This document shows, one piece after another, positions 1-8,285 of a stretch of 64,000 nt of DNA. A program made the translations under genes and the position numbers. The stretch spans positions 97,941 through 161,940 of the forward strand of contig CAJTLC010000002.1 in NCBI GenBank assembly GCA_910576995.1. The letters are read 5' to 3'. Below the pieces are notes generated by a model, which was not told where the DNA came from, did no database searches, and was given only the letters and a program-made list of their open reading frames with translations. Each line of letters opens with the position of its first letter. The first letter of the stretch is position 1. The DNA is from an uncultured Ruminococcus sp. Lineage in GTDB: Bacteria > Bacillota > Clostridia > Oscillospirales > Ruminococcaceae.

Positions 1-2109
1 GAAAATTACAGAGTCTTTGAAACTACCTATGCGGGCAGACCCCTTATCGTTGAAACAGGCAAGACCTGCGGTCTTTCCAACGGTTCATGCTGGGTAAGAT
101 ACGGCGAAACAGTCGTTATGGCTAACGTTACGGCAAGCGCAAAGCCCAGAGAAGGAGTTGATTTCTTCCCTCTTTCCGTTGATTACGAAGAGAGACTTTA
201 CTCCGTCGGCAAAATCCCAGGCTCGTTCACAAAGCGCGAAGGCAAGCCCAGCGAAAAGGCTATCCTCACTTCCCGCTGCGTTGACAGACCTATCCGTCCC
301 CTTTTCCCCAAGGATATGCGCAACGACGTTTCCGTTGTTATGACAGTTCTTGCCGTTGAACCCGATAATTCTCCCGAAATCACTGGAATGATCGCAACTT
401 CTATCGCTATTTCGATATCCGATATTCCATGGAACGGTCCTGTTGCAAGCATTAACGTCGGTCTGGTAGACGGTGAGATCGTGCTTAATCCTACTCTCGA
501 ACAGCGCGCAAAAACAGATCTCGTTCTGACTGTTGCAGGCTCTGCCGAGAAGATCGTTATGATAGAAGCAGGAGCAAACGAAGTTCCCGAAGATAAAATG
601 CTGGAATGCATCCTTGCAGGTCATGAAGAGATCAAGAAAATGGTTGCTTTCATAGACGGTATCCGCAAGGAGATCGGCAAGCCGAAGTTCGCTTTCGAAT
701 CTATGGAAGTTGATCATGAAATGTTCGACGCTATCGAGGAATTCGCCGCTGACAGAGTGAAAGTCGCTCTCGATACAAACGACAAAACCGTTCGTGACGC
801 AAGGCTTGCTCCCATCGTTGACGATATCCATGCTAAATTTGACGAAGTTTATCCCGAGCAGATCGCTATGATCGACGAATGCATATACAAGCTCCAGAAG
901 AAGATCGTTCGTACATGGCTTTACGAGGGCAAGCGCGTTGACGGAAGAGGTATCGACGAAATTCGTCCCCTTGCCGCCGAAGCGGGAGTTCTTCCTCGCG
1001 TACACGGTTCGGGACTCTTTACACGCGGTCAGACGCAGGTGCTCACGATCGCAACTCTCGGTCCTGTAAGCGACGCGCAGCGCATCGACGGACTTGATGA
1101 AGAAGAATCCAAAAGATATATGCATCAGTATAACTTCCCGAGCTACTCCGTAGGCGAAACCAAGCCCTCAAGAGGTCCGGGACGCCGAGAGATCGGTCAC
1201 GGCGCACTTGCAGAGCGCGCTCTTGCACCAGTTATCCCGTCCGTTGAGGAATTCCCTTATGCTATCAGAATGGTTTCCGAGGTTCTTTCTTCAAACGGTT
1301 CTACGTCTCAGGGTTCAATATGCGGTTCTACGCTCGCTCTTATGGACGCAGGCGTACCGATCAAAGCTCCCGTTGCGGGCATTTCATGCGGACTTATCAC
1401 TCTTCCCGACAGCGACGAGTTCATGACTATGGTCGATATTCAGGGTCTTGAAGACTTCTTCGGCGACATGGACTTTAAGGTTGGCGGTACTCACAACGGT
1501 ATCACTGCTATTCAGGTCGATATCAAAGTTGACGGTCTTACGCCTGCTATCATAAAGGAAGCTTTCGAAAAGACGCGCAAGGCTCGTCTACACATTCTTG
1601 ACGAAGTAATGCTGAAGGCTATCCCCGCTCCGCGCACAGAAGTTAAAGAATACGCTCCGAAAATGCTCCAGACTAAAGTTCCTACAGATAAGATACGCGA
1701 AGTTATCGGACAGGGCGGAAAGATCATTCAGAAGATTTCTGCCGACTGCAATGTTAAGATCGATATTAATGACGAGGGATTCGTATTCATCAGCGGCATC
1801 GACGGTAATAACGCACGAAAGGCTCTTCAAATCGTTGACACAATCGCAAACGGTCCGGAAGTCGGTGCAATATACCGCGGAAAAGTTGTACGCATAATGG
1901 ATTTCGGCGCATTTGTTGAAATTGTTCCCGGAATGGACGGACTTGTTCACATTTCAAAGCTTGATAAATCAAGAGTTGAAAAGGTTGAAGATATCGTTTC
2001 TATAGGCGACGAGATTGTTGTAAAGGTTACTGAAATAGATCGTCAGGGAAGAATCAATCTTTCACGCAAAGACGCTCTTGCTGAGATCGAAGCCAAAAAG
2101 AAGAATTAA
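1..2109 (+). CDS. pnp: Polyribonucleotide nucleotidyltransferase (PNPase), 5' end cut off by the window
   Basis: 3'-to-5' phosphorolytic exoribonuclease of mRNA turnover, normally trimeric and cytoplasmic. The frame is open from base 1 (ENYRVFETTYAGRPL...), so the start codon lies upstream and only a few N-terminal residues are missing; 702 residues remain. Visible in order: first RNase PH domain, an all-alpha linker, a second RNase PH domain from about residue 308 (GKRVDGRG), the catalytic-site stretches GSICGSTLALMDAG and FFGDMDFKVGG, a KH domain with GQGGK near residue 568, and an S1 domain from about 621 (GAIYRGKVVRIMDFGAFVEI). All expected domains are present. A strong hairpin terminator follows directly, so this is the last gene of its transcript. 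Confidence 0.97.
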   Translation, partial: ENYRVFETTYAGRPLIVETGKTCGLSNGSCWVRYGETVVMANVTASAKPREGVDFFPLSVDYEERLYSVGKIPGSFTKREGKPSEKAILTSRCVDRPIRPLFPKDMRNDVSVVMTVLAVEPDNSPEITGMIATSIAISISDIPWNGPVASINVGLVDGEIVLNPTLEQRAKTDLVLTVAGSAEKIVMIEAGANEVPEDKMLECILAGHEEIKKMVAFIDGIRKEIGKPKFAFESMEVDHEMFDAIEEFAADRVKVALDTNDKTVRDARLAPIVDDIHAKFDEVYPEQIAMIDECIYKLQKKIVRTWLYEGKRVDGRGIDEIRPLAAEAGVLPRVHGSGLFTRGQTQVLTIATLGPVSDAQRIDGLDEEESKRYMHQYNFPSYSVGETKPSRGPGRREIGHGALAERALAPVIPSVEEFPYAIRMVSEVLSSNGSTSQGSICGSTLALMDAGVPIKAPVAGISCGLITLPDSDEFMTMVDIQGLEDFFGDMDFKVGGTHNGITAIQVDIKVDGLTPAIIKEAFEKTRKARLHILDEVMLKAIPAPRTEVKEYAPKMLQTKVPTDKIREVIGQGGKIIQKISADCNVKIDINDEGFVFISGIDGNNARKALQIVDTIANGPEVGAIYRGKVVRIMDFGAFVEIVPGMDGLVHISKLDKSRVEKVEDIVSIGDEIVVKVTEIDRQGRINLSRKDALAEIEAKKKN

Positions 2110-2121
2110 TTCTAATTAAAG

Positions 2122-2159
2122 AAAAGCGATATGCCCTATCATGAGCATATCGCTTTTTT
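2122..2159 (+). terminator. Rho-independent terminator of pnp
   Basis: Perfect 12-bp stem AAAAGCGATATG / CATATCGCTTTT with a 12-nt loop, ending in a run of six T. It sits 13 nt after the pnp stop codon. Confidence 0.9.
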
Positions 2160-2171
2160 GAGGTGATAAAG

Positions 2172-2531
2172 TTGAAAATCAAATATATACACGAACCTAC
2201 CGACCTGCAATGCGGTCAAGCTGTGCTTGCAATGGCGCTGAATAAAAGCGTTGACGAAATAATCAACTATCTTGGCAACGAAAGGGAGACTACTCTTAAA
2301 GAAATGAAAACGACATTCCGCGAATTCGGCATGAAGATTTCCAATGAGCGGAGCGAAGTAACTGAAAAAAGCGAACTGCCAAAAATGTGCCTGCTAAGTC
2401 TTGAGACGCCTAGATGCTGGCATTGGTCGCTTTTTTACGACGGAGTATTTTACGATCCCGAACATGGTGTTCTTGACGATTTTCCAGTTTCTAATCGACG
2501 CTATTATTGGAAGCTGGAAAAAATTTTTTAA
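2172..2531 (+). CDS. Small papain-like (C39-type) cysteine peptidase-like protein
   Basis: A 119-residue soluble protein. Residues that can form a papain-type triad are visible: Cys14 in LQCGQAVLAMAL, His84 in RCWHWSLFYDG and Asp95 in FYDPEHG. This pattern is shared with the C39 peptidase domains of bacteriocin-processing ABC transporters and with free-standing C39-like proteins. There is no signal peptide, membrane segment or transporter domain, so the protein is cytosolic or a domain fragment. I chose TTG 2172 because GAGGTG lies 6 nt upstream; an in-frame GTG at 2163 overlaps that ribosome binding site. The gene is alone between the pnp terminator and the next promoter. Substrate unknown; proteolytic activity is inferred from the motif only. 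Confidence 0.7.
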   Translation: MKIKYIHEPTDLQCGQAVLAMALNKSVDEIINYLGNERETTLKEMKTTFREFGMKISNERSEVTEKSELPKMCLLSLETPRCWHWSLFYDGVFYDPEHGVLDDFPVSNRRYYWKLEKIF

Positions 2532-2537
2532 AAAGCC

Positions 2538-2566
2538 TTGACAAATCCGATTTGCTGTGTTATTAT
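2538..2566 (+). promoter_or_regulatory. Sigma-A type promoter of the GntR-ABC operon
   Basis: TTGACA at 2538-2543, 17-bp spacer, TATTAT at 2561-2566, about 60 bp before the GntR gene. Confidence 0.75.
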
Positions 2567-2571
2567 ATAAT

Positions 2572-2596
2572 TATAGCGAGTGTATTACTTGCTATA
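2572..2596 (+). promoter_or_regulatory. Palindromic operator candidate for the GntR-family repressor
   Basis: Half-sites TATAGCGAG (2572-2580) and CTTGCTATA (2588-2596) are inverted repeats with one mismatch, 7 bp apart. They begin six bases past the -10 box and so cover the predicted transcription start. YtrA-type regulators commonly repress their own operon through such sites, so autoregulation is inferred. Confidence 0.55.
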
Positions 2597-2623
2597 GTAC
2601 GCAAGTGACAGAAAGGAGAGCAT

Positions 2624-3001
2624 ATGTTTTATATCGACCTTAAAAGCAGGACACCGATCTATGAGCAGATCTACAACAAGATCGTGGAACTTGTTGTAAC
2701 AGGGAATCTGAAAGAAAACGATCAGCTGCCAAGCGTACGGAACCTTGCAAAAGATATTGGCGTCAATCCCAATACCGTTACCAAGGCTTATCAGGAACTT
2801 GAGCGCAGCAGTATAATCTATTCCATTCCCGGACGCGGAAGTTTCATTTCCGCACAAGATACGACCTTTTTTCACACCGCAGCTCTCGAAGAATTCGACC
2901 AAAGCACCGAAAAAGCCAAGCGGCTTGGTATCGCCGCAAAAACGCTGGTGGAACACATCGATGTTATTTTCGAGAACTCTCAGAAAGGAGACGCCAAATG
3001 A
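2624..3001 (+). CDS. GntR family (YtrA subfamily) transcriptional regulator
   Basis: A 125-residue regulator. Residues about 10-75 form a winged helix-turn-helix typical of GntR proteins (PIYEQIYNKI, LPSVRNLAKDIGVNPNTV, GRGSFIS). The short C-terminal tail, with no metabolite-binding domain, is characteristic of the YtrA subfamily, which controls neighbouring ABC transporter genes. ATG 2624 is preceded by GAAAGGAG. The stop overlaps the ATPase start by 4 nt (ATGA), so the two are translationally coupled. Likely effectors are cell-envelope stresses, as for other YtrA regulators; none can be named from sequence. Confidence 0.88.
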   Translation: MFYIDLKSRTPIYEQIYNKIVELVVTGNLKENDQLPSVRNLAKDIGVNPNTVTKAYQELERSSIIYSIPGRGSFISAQDTTFFHTAALEEFDQSTEKAKRLGIAAKTLVEHIDVIFENSQKGDAK

Positions 3002-3921
3002 TCGAATTAAAAAATACCGTCAAAAAATTTGACACTTATACTGCTCTTGACGGCGTTGATCTTAAAATTGAAAAAGGCACCGCATTCGGGCTGCTTGGTT
3101 CCAACGGTGCGGGAAAATCAACTATTCTTCGTCTTTTATCCGGTATCTACAAGCAGGAATCAGGTGAAGTCCTTATTGACGGCGAATCCGTTTACGACAA
3201 TATCGCCATTAAGGAAAGAGTTTTCTTCATTAATGATGAAACCGTTCAATTCGGTTCGTACACACTGAAAAAGCTGAAAAATTACTACAAAAGCTATTAC
3301 CGCAGCTTTTCTGAGGAAATGTTCGAGGAACTCCGCCAAAAAGTAAGACTTCCGCTTGATAAGAAAATCAACACTTTCTCAAAAGGTATGAAGCGTCAAG
3401 CTATTGTTATCATCGGTCTTGCCTGCCGAACGGATTATCTGCTTCTTGATGAAGCTTTCGACGGTCTTGATCCAACAATGAGGATAATTGTAAAGAAAAT
3501 GCTGGTAGACGCAATGCTCGATCGTCAGCTGACCACAGTGATCTCTTCACACAATCTTAAGGAGATCAACGAGGTATGCGATACGGCAGCGCTTATCCAT
3601 AACGGAAAAATTGTGCTCTCACGTGAGATAAACAGCGTAGTCAGCAGCGTTCACAAAATTCAGGCTGTATTCCCGAAAGATGAAAATGGAAATCAGATAG
3701 TTTACACAAAGGAACAGCTTGAATCCGAAGGTTTACAGATACTCCATTTTGAACGCAACGCAAGCGTCCACTATATCATCGCAAAAGGCGGAGCGGATGA
3801 ACTGAAAAAGAAATTCGAGTCTAAAAATCCGATTCTTTTCGAACTGATTCCTCTGACGCTGGAAGAAATATTTATCTACGAACTGGAGGTGCTTGGCTAT
3901 GACAGCAGCGACATCAAATAA
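2998..3921 (+). CDS. ABC transporter ATP-binding protein
   Basis: A 307-residue nucleotide-binding subunit. Walker A GSNGAGKST is at residues 34-42, the signature loop is FSKGMKRQ at 127-134 (a divergent LSGGQ), Walker B is LLLDEAF at 148-154, and the H-loop is SSHNLKEI. The region after about residue 215 is an extra C-terminal domain seen in many ABC-2/bacitracin-type exporters. It overlaps the GntR gene by 4 nt and the permease gene by 23 nt, so the three form one operon. The likely role is powering the adjacent membrane protein, probably in export or envelope protection. Substrate unknown. Confidence 0.9.
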   Translation: MIELKNTVKKFDTYTALDGVDLKIEKGTAFGLLGSNGAGKSTILRLLSGIYKQESGEVLIDGESVYDNIAIKERVFFINDETVQFGSYTLKKLKNYYKSYYRSFSEEMFEELRQKVRLPLDKKINTFSKGMKRQAIVIIGLACRTDYLLLDEAFDGLDPTMRIIVKKMLVDAMLDRQLTTVISSHNLKEINEVCDTAALIHNGKIVLSREINSVVSSVHKIQAVFPKDENGNQIVYTKEQLESEGLQILHFERNASVHYIIAKGGADELKKKFESKNPILFELIPLTLEEIFIYELEVLGYDSSDIK

Positions 3922-6169
3922 AATGAAAAGCTTTTTCGGCACTCGCTTTTTTAATGAAATAAAAAGCACCAAGCAGCTTTTAATAGTCAATATAGTTTTT
4001 CAGCTTCTCGGTCTGCCGATGCTCGCGGTAATCGCCGTGATCCTTATGTATATCGAAAATCTTCCTGAACATAATGAACTTATGGACGTTGTATCTATAA
4101 GCTGCATTCCATTTATATTTATTTCTGTCGGTACTATTTTTCTTGCTATTTGCCTCGGCGTGGTAATCGCCATGATTAATTTTTCTTATCTCTACCGAAA
4201 AACGATCGTTGATATGCATCACTCTCTCCCTCTGACTACAACTCAGCGATTCTTCGCCGATTTCCTTTCCGGACTTTCAATCTACATTATTCCCGCTTTA
4301 GGTGCAATAATAATAAGTCTTGGAATTCTCGGTGTTGGTTCGGTAATTACCAATATGACAGAAATCTGGGAAGCAGTTCCCATGATGCTGCGCGCGTCGT
4401 TTATAGTGATAATGGCTATGCTGCTTTTATATGCGATCTCAGTATTTGCCCTGACTTTCTGCGGAAATACGTTTGAGGCTATCTTCAGCGTATTCAGCTT
4501 TATGTTAATGCTTCCCGCAACTATCGGCTGCGTATGGCTTGCCCTCGTTCACAGCGCTCCGTTCGGAATCAGCGGCAGTTCGATATTCTTCAAGAATATT
4601 TTCACAAGCACATCGCCAATAGGTACGTTTGCATTCTTTATTCAGCATCTTGATACATATATGAATGATTCTTCGAGCGATCTCTGGATGTACTGCAAAT
4701 GGATGGCTATCACATTTATCGTTATACTGCTCTATATCGGCGCGGCATATCTTCTCTACAGATTCCGCAAAGCCGAGGACGTTTCAAAACCGTATGTTTA
4801 CAAGGCATTTTTCTATTTGATTATGACAATGGCTGTATTCTGCATACTTTCACTCTTCATTTCTCTGAACGGATTCGTTATTGCAGGCATTCTCATGTGT
4901 GCTATCGGCTGGTTCATTATGGAGATCATCACACGCCGAGGATTCAAGAAATTCTGGACCGCTCCCATAGGATTCGTTGCTGCTGTATTGTCGGTATTCC
5001 TCATCTGCGGAATCTGTGATGTTACAAACGGATTCGGAATGTCTAAGCACGTTCCGTCAACAATGAATGTAGAACGCGTTGAAATATCAAACTCCGATAT
5101 ACTTGATTACAACGATATAACTTTCAAGGACAAAGAAGTTATAAAACAAGCTGTAAAACTTAATAAAGAGATCGTTGACAGGCATTTCAACAGCGAAGAT
5201 TATTCATACAATTATTTTGAAAAAGGACAGAATGTATCTTACGACGATTACAATGATTCAGATATAACTTTGAAATACCACACTTTGACAGGTTCTGTAG
5301 TAATGCGTGATTATTCTGTTCCGGCAGATCTTATGGGCGAACTTACCAAAGCCATTATTCTTTCGGATGAATATGCGGAATATGCTTCACAAGAGATAAG
5401 TTCTACTGTTTATTATTATGGTGACAATAAGATAATGATAAATCCTTTGCGAATTAAAGATAAATTTGGTTCGTCCATTCAGAATGTTGAAAATTACAAG
5501 GAACAAATTTATAAATTGAGCGCCTGCTATCGCGATGACATGAAAAAGATGACTGCCGAAGATCTCGAAAACGAGAATATTTACTGCTATATCGACGATT
5601 ACTTCGTTTTGGATTCGTTTACGGATACTATAGAATATCTTAAAGAGATGGGCTATTCGTTTGACGACGAAAAACTTGCAAGAGAGCATTCTTATTTGGC
5701 AATGTATGTAGATTTAGATCCTGTATTTGCTACAAGAGCGCCGTTTTACTACGATCCTAAAAATGAAGAACTTTTCGACAGCTACCGCTATTATTCTTCT
5801 GACGATTATAATGATGTTACCAAACACGCCAGATTAGATAAGATCACAAATATTGCAGCTGATTATTATCGCGATACGACTGAAATTAAATATATGACTT
5901 ATTTCTATGAAGATATAATCGATTTTGCAAATGCATTATCTCCGCTTCTCTTCAATGAAAAGCCCCTTGCCGTTGTTTATGTCAATGAGACTGTTCTATA
6001 TCTGAAAGATAACGAGAAAAACAGAAAGCTGCTTGAAGATGTTAAAGAAAATTATATCATGAAAAATCCCGATTATATTGATATCGTCAATGATAACAGC
6101 AATACAAAAATCCCATTAACAGTCGGTTCGGACGAAATAGCAATATACGGAAACGATTCTGAACTATAA
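3899..6169 (+). CDS. ABC-2 type permease with a large extracytoplasmic C-terminal domain
   Basis: A 756-residue membrane partner of the preceding ATPase. The first ~380 residues hold about nine hydrophobic segments (for example LLIVNIVFQLLGLPMLAVIA, LSGLSIYIIPALGAIIISLG, FVAAVLSVFLICGI). The remaining ~370 residues are hydrophilic, rich in Asp, Tyr and Asn, with no further membrane span, and probably lie outside the cell. ATG 3899 was preferred over TTG 3893 because GGAGG at 3885-3889 gives 9-nt spacing. The gene is placed like the permease of GntR-controlled YtrBC-type operons. The tail matched nothing I recognise; it could be a ligand or protein-sensing domain. Confidence 0.82.
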   Translation: MTAATSNKMKSFFGTRFFNEIKSTKQLLIVNIVFQLLGLPMLAVIAVILMYIENLPEHNELMDVVSISCIPFIFISVGTIFLAICLGVVIAMINFSYLYRKTIVDMHHSLPLTTTQRFFADFLSGLSIYIIPALGAIIISLGILGVGSVITNMTEIWEAVPMMLRASFIVIMAMLLLYAISVFALTFCGNTFEAIFSVFSFMLMLPATIGCVWLALVHSAPFGISGSSIFFKNIFTSTSPIGTFAFFIQHLDTYMNDSSSDLWMYCKWMAITFIVILLYIGAAYLLYRFRKAEDVSKPYVYKAFFYLIMTMAVFCILSLFISLNGFVIAGILMCAIGWFIMEIITRRGFKKFWTAPIGFVAAVLSVFLICGICDVTNGFGMSKHVPSTMNVERVEISNSDILDYNDITFKDKEVIKQAVKLNKEIVDRHFNSEDYSYNYFEKGQNVSYDDYNDSDITLKYHTLTGSVVMRDYSVPADLMGELTKAIILSDEYAEYASQEISSTVYYYGDNKIMINPLRIKDKFGSSIQNVENYKEQIYKLSACYRDDMKKMTAEDLENENIYCYIDDYFVLDSFTDTIEYLKEMGYSFDDEKLAREHSYLAMYVDLDPVFATRAPFYYDPKNEELFDSYRYYSSDDYNDVTKHARLDKITNIAADYYRDTTEIKYMTYFYEDIIDFANALSPLLFNEKPLAVVYVNETVLYLKDNEKNRKLLEDVKENYIMKNPDYIDIVNDNSNTKIPLTVGSDEIAIYGNDSEL

Positions 6170-6206
6170 GAAATACTAAATAACCAAACCAATTTGAGTT
6201 GAGTAT

Positions 6207-6248
6207 AAAAAATGCCTGCATGAACCCAAATCATGCAGGCATTTTTTT
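6207..6248. terminator. Bidirectional terminator between the ABC operon and the V-ATPase operon
   Basis: Stem ATGCCTGCATGA (6212-6223) / TCATGCAGGCAT (6231-6242), 7-nt loop, A-run before and T-run after. The flanking genes converge on it, so it can serve both. Confidence 0.9.
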
Positions 6249-6897
6249 ATTTGAAATCGTGACTCTGTTTCAGCACCATATCTTTCACTTTCATCAGCGA
6301 AGTCGTGGTGCTTCTTTCGTTTTCGGAAAGCTTCATCGTGATGAATTTTATAGTTTCCTGATAATCAGGAATCATAATATGCTCAAGTGCATTAACGCGG
6401 CGGCGAGTTTTTTCGATCTCGTCCGCCATAAGCTGACAGGCTTTTTCAATTTCAGCCAATCGAATCATCTTCGGGAAAATTTCACTTAGCGCGCTAACTG
6501 CGCCGTCCAGATCAACCGAAGTAAAAGCTGTTCCGTAAGAATAAATATCATCGGGGTCTGAAGTCCTGAATTTCGCGTCAAACACGGGAATATAAACGCT
6601 CATGACGTTTTTTTCTGAAACTTCCAGTTCAACTTCCTGCTTGGGCAGCATCAAAGCCGTTTCCAGCGCCTCTCTCTGCATTACCGAACCCGCGACAGCC
6701 ATATATCTGTTAGCCTCGGCTATCCCCTGCTCCACTTCGCTGCGCAGCTGCTTGTTTTCCTTGATCATGTTCATAAACTGCCGCATAAGCTCGTCGCGCT
6801 TATCTTTCAGCAGTTTATGTCCGCGCTGCGCGGAAGCAAGCTTCTTTTTCAGACTGCTCAGCTCCATACGCGTGGGATTAACGTTTAATCTTGCCAA
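6247..6897 (-). CDS. V-type ATP synthase/ATPase subunit D
   Basis: A 216-residue central-stalk subunit that transmits rotation between the A3B3 head and the membrane rotor. It starts with the family signature MARLNVNPTRMELSSLKKKL and has long N- and C-terminal helices forming the stalk coiled coil, with a short central segment. The start is TTG (complement of 6895-6897), with AGGTG 7 nt upstream. It is the last gene of the nine-gene operon and ends in the bidirectional terminator. Length is normal for the family. Confidence 0.95.
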   Translation of the reverse strand: MARLNVNPTRMELSSLKKKLASAQRGHKLLKDKRDELMRQFMNMIKENKQLRSEVEQGIAEANRYMAVAGSVMQREALETALMLPKQEVELEVSEKNVMSVYIPVFDAKFRTSDPDDIYSYGTAFTSVDLDGAVSALSEIFPKMIRLAEIEKACQLMADEIEKTRRRVNALEHIMIPDYQETIKFITMKLSENERSTTTSLMKVKDMVLKQSHDFK

Positions 6898-6908
6898 TAC
6901 CGCTCACC

Positions 6909-8285
6909 TCAATCCTGCGTATCGTAGTATTGCGTAAGATATTCCTCTCTGATACGTCTCAATTCGCTTCTCGGCAAAAGTCGCAGAAGTTCCCAGCCAA
7001 TCGACAGCGTTTCCTCAATGCTTCGGTTATTTTCAAAGCCCTGCGAAACATAACGTTTTTCAAATTCGTCGGCAAATTTCGCATAAATGAGATCGGTAGG
7101 CGTAAGAGCCGCTTCGCCAAGCACGACCATGAGTTCCTTAGCGTCTTTTCCGCGCGCATACGCTGAAAAAAGCTGATTCATGGTGTCGGAGTGATCTGCG
7201 CGCGTTTTTCCCTTGCCTATGCCCTTATCTTTAAGTCGCGAAAGCGACGGCAGAACATCTACAGGCGGATTTATACCTTTGCGGTAAAGTTCGCGCGAAA
7301 GTATGATCTGTCCCTCCGTAATATATCCCGTAAGATCGGGAATCGGATGAGTTTTATCGTCTTCAGGCATCGTAAGAATAGGTATCATTGTAATACTGCC
7401 CTCTTTGCCGTCCTGACGGCCTGCGCGTTCGTAAAGAGAGGCGAGATCGGTATACATATAGCCCGGATATCCTCTTCTTCCCGGCACTTCCTTACGCGCC
7501 GCGGAAACTTCGCGGAGAGCGTCGGCATAGTTCGTAATATCGGTAAGAATTACAAGAACGTGCATTCCCTTTTCAAAAGCAAGATATTCGGCGGCAGTAA
7601 GCGCCATTTTCGGAGTTGCAAGACGTTCGATAGCCGAATCGTTCGCAAGATTTACGAAAAGCACCGTTCTGTCAAGCGCGCCGGTTTCCTTAAAGCTTTT
7701 TACGAAATATTCCGATTCCTCAAACGTGATTCCCATCGCCGCAAATACTACGGCGAACTGCTCGTTATCGCCCAAAACCTTAGCCTGACGCGCTATCTGC
7801 GCCGCAAGCTGCGCATGAGGAAGTCCGCTTGCTGAAAATATCGGCAATTTCTGACCGCGTACAAGAGTATTCAGTCCGTCTATCGCCGAAACGCCCGTCT
7901 GTATAAATTCCTGCGGATATTTTCTTGCAACCGGATTCATCGGCAGACCGTTTACGTCCATTCGCATTTCGGGGATTATTTCAGGACCGTCGTCGATAGG
8001 ATTTCCCATGCCGTCGAATACTCGTCCAAGCATATCTTCGGAAACGCCAAGTTCCATCTGATGCCCCGTGAAAACTACCGCGCTGTCCTGCAAATTTATA
8101 CCCGCAGAATTTTCAAAAAGCTGTACAAGAGCGTCCGAACCGTTGATCTCCAACACTCGGCAGCGACGCTTTTCACCGTTTTTCAGGCGAATATCCGCAA
8201 GCTCGCCGTATGTGCAGTTCTCGACTCCCTTGACAAGCAGCAGAGGTCCTGCCGCTTCTTCTATAGTTCTGTATTCTCTCGGCAT
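6909..8285 (-). CDS. V-type ATPase subunit B
   Basis: A 458-residue non-catalytic nucleotide-binding subunit of the A3B3 head. Family hallmarks are the absence of a P-loop ([16 protein letters not shown] instead), the [33 protein letters not shown]-type region (here beginning [14 protein letters not shown]) and the [19 protein letters not shown] stretch. The start ATG shares one base with the stop of subunit A (TAATG), giving tight translational coupling. 12 nt separate it from subunit D. Length and motifs are complete. Confidence 0.96.
   Translation of the reverse strand: [458 protein letters not shown]

Noticed and set aside
85..1125. 346-codon open frame on the minus strand
   Set aside because: It lies wholly antisense inside pnp, whose protein is recognisable end to end; composition is that of a shadow frame.
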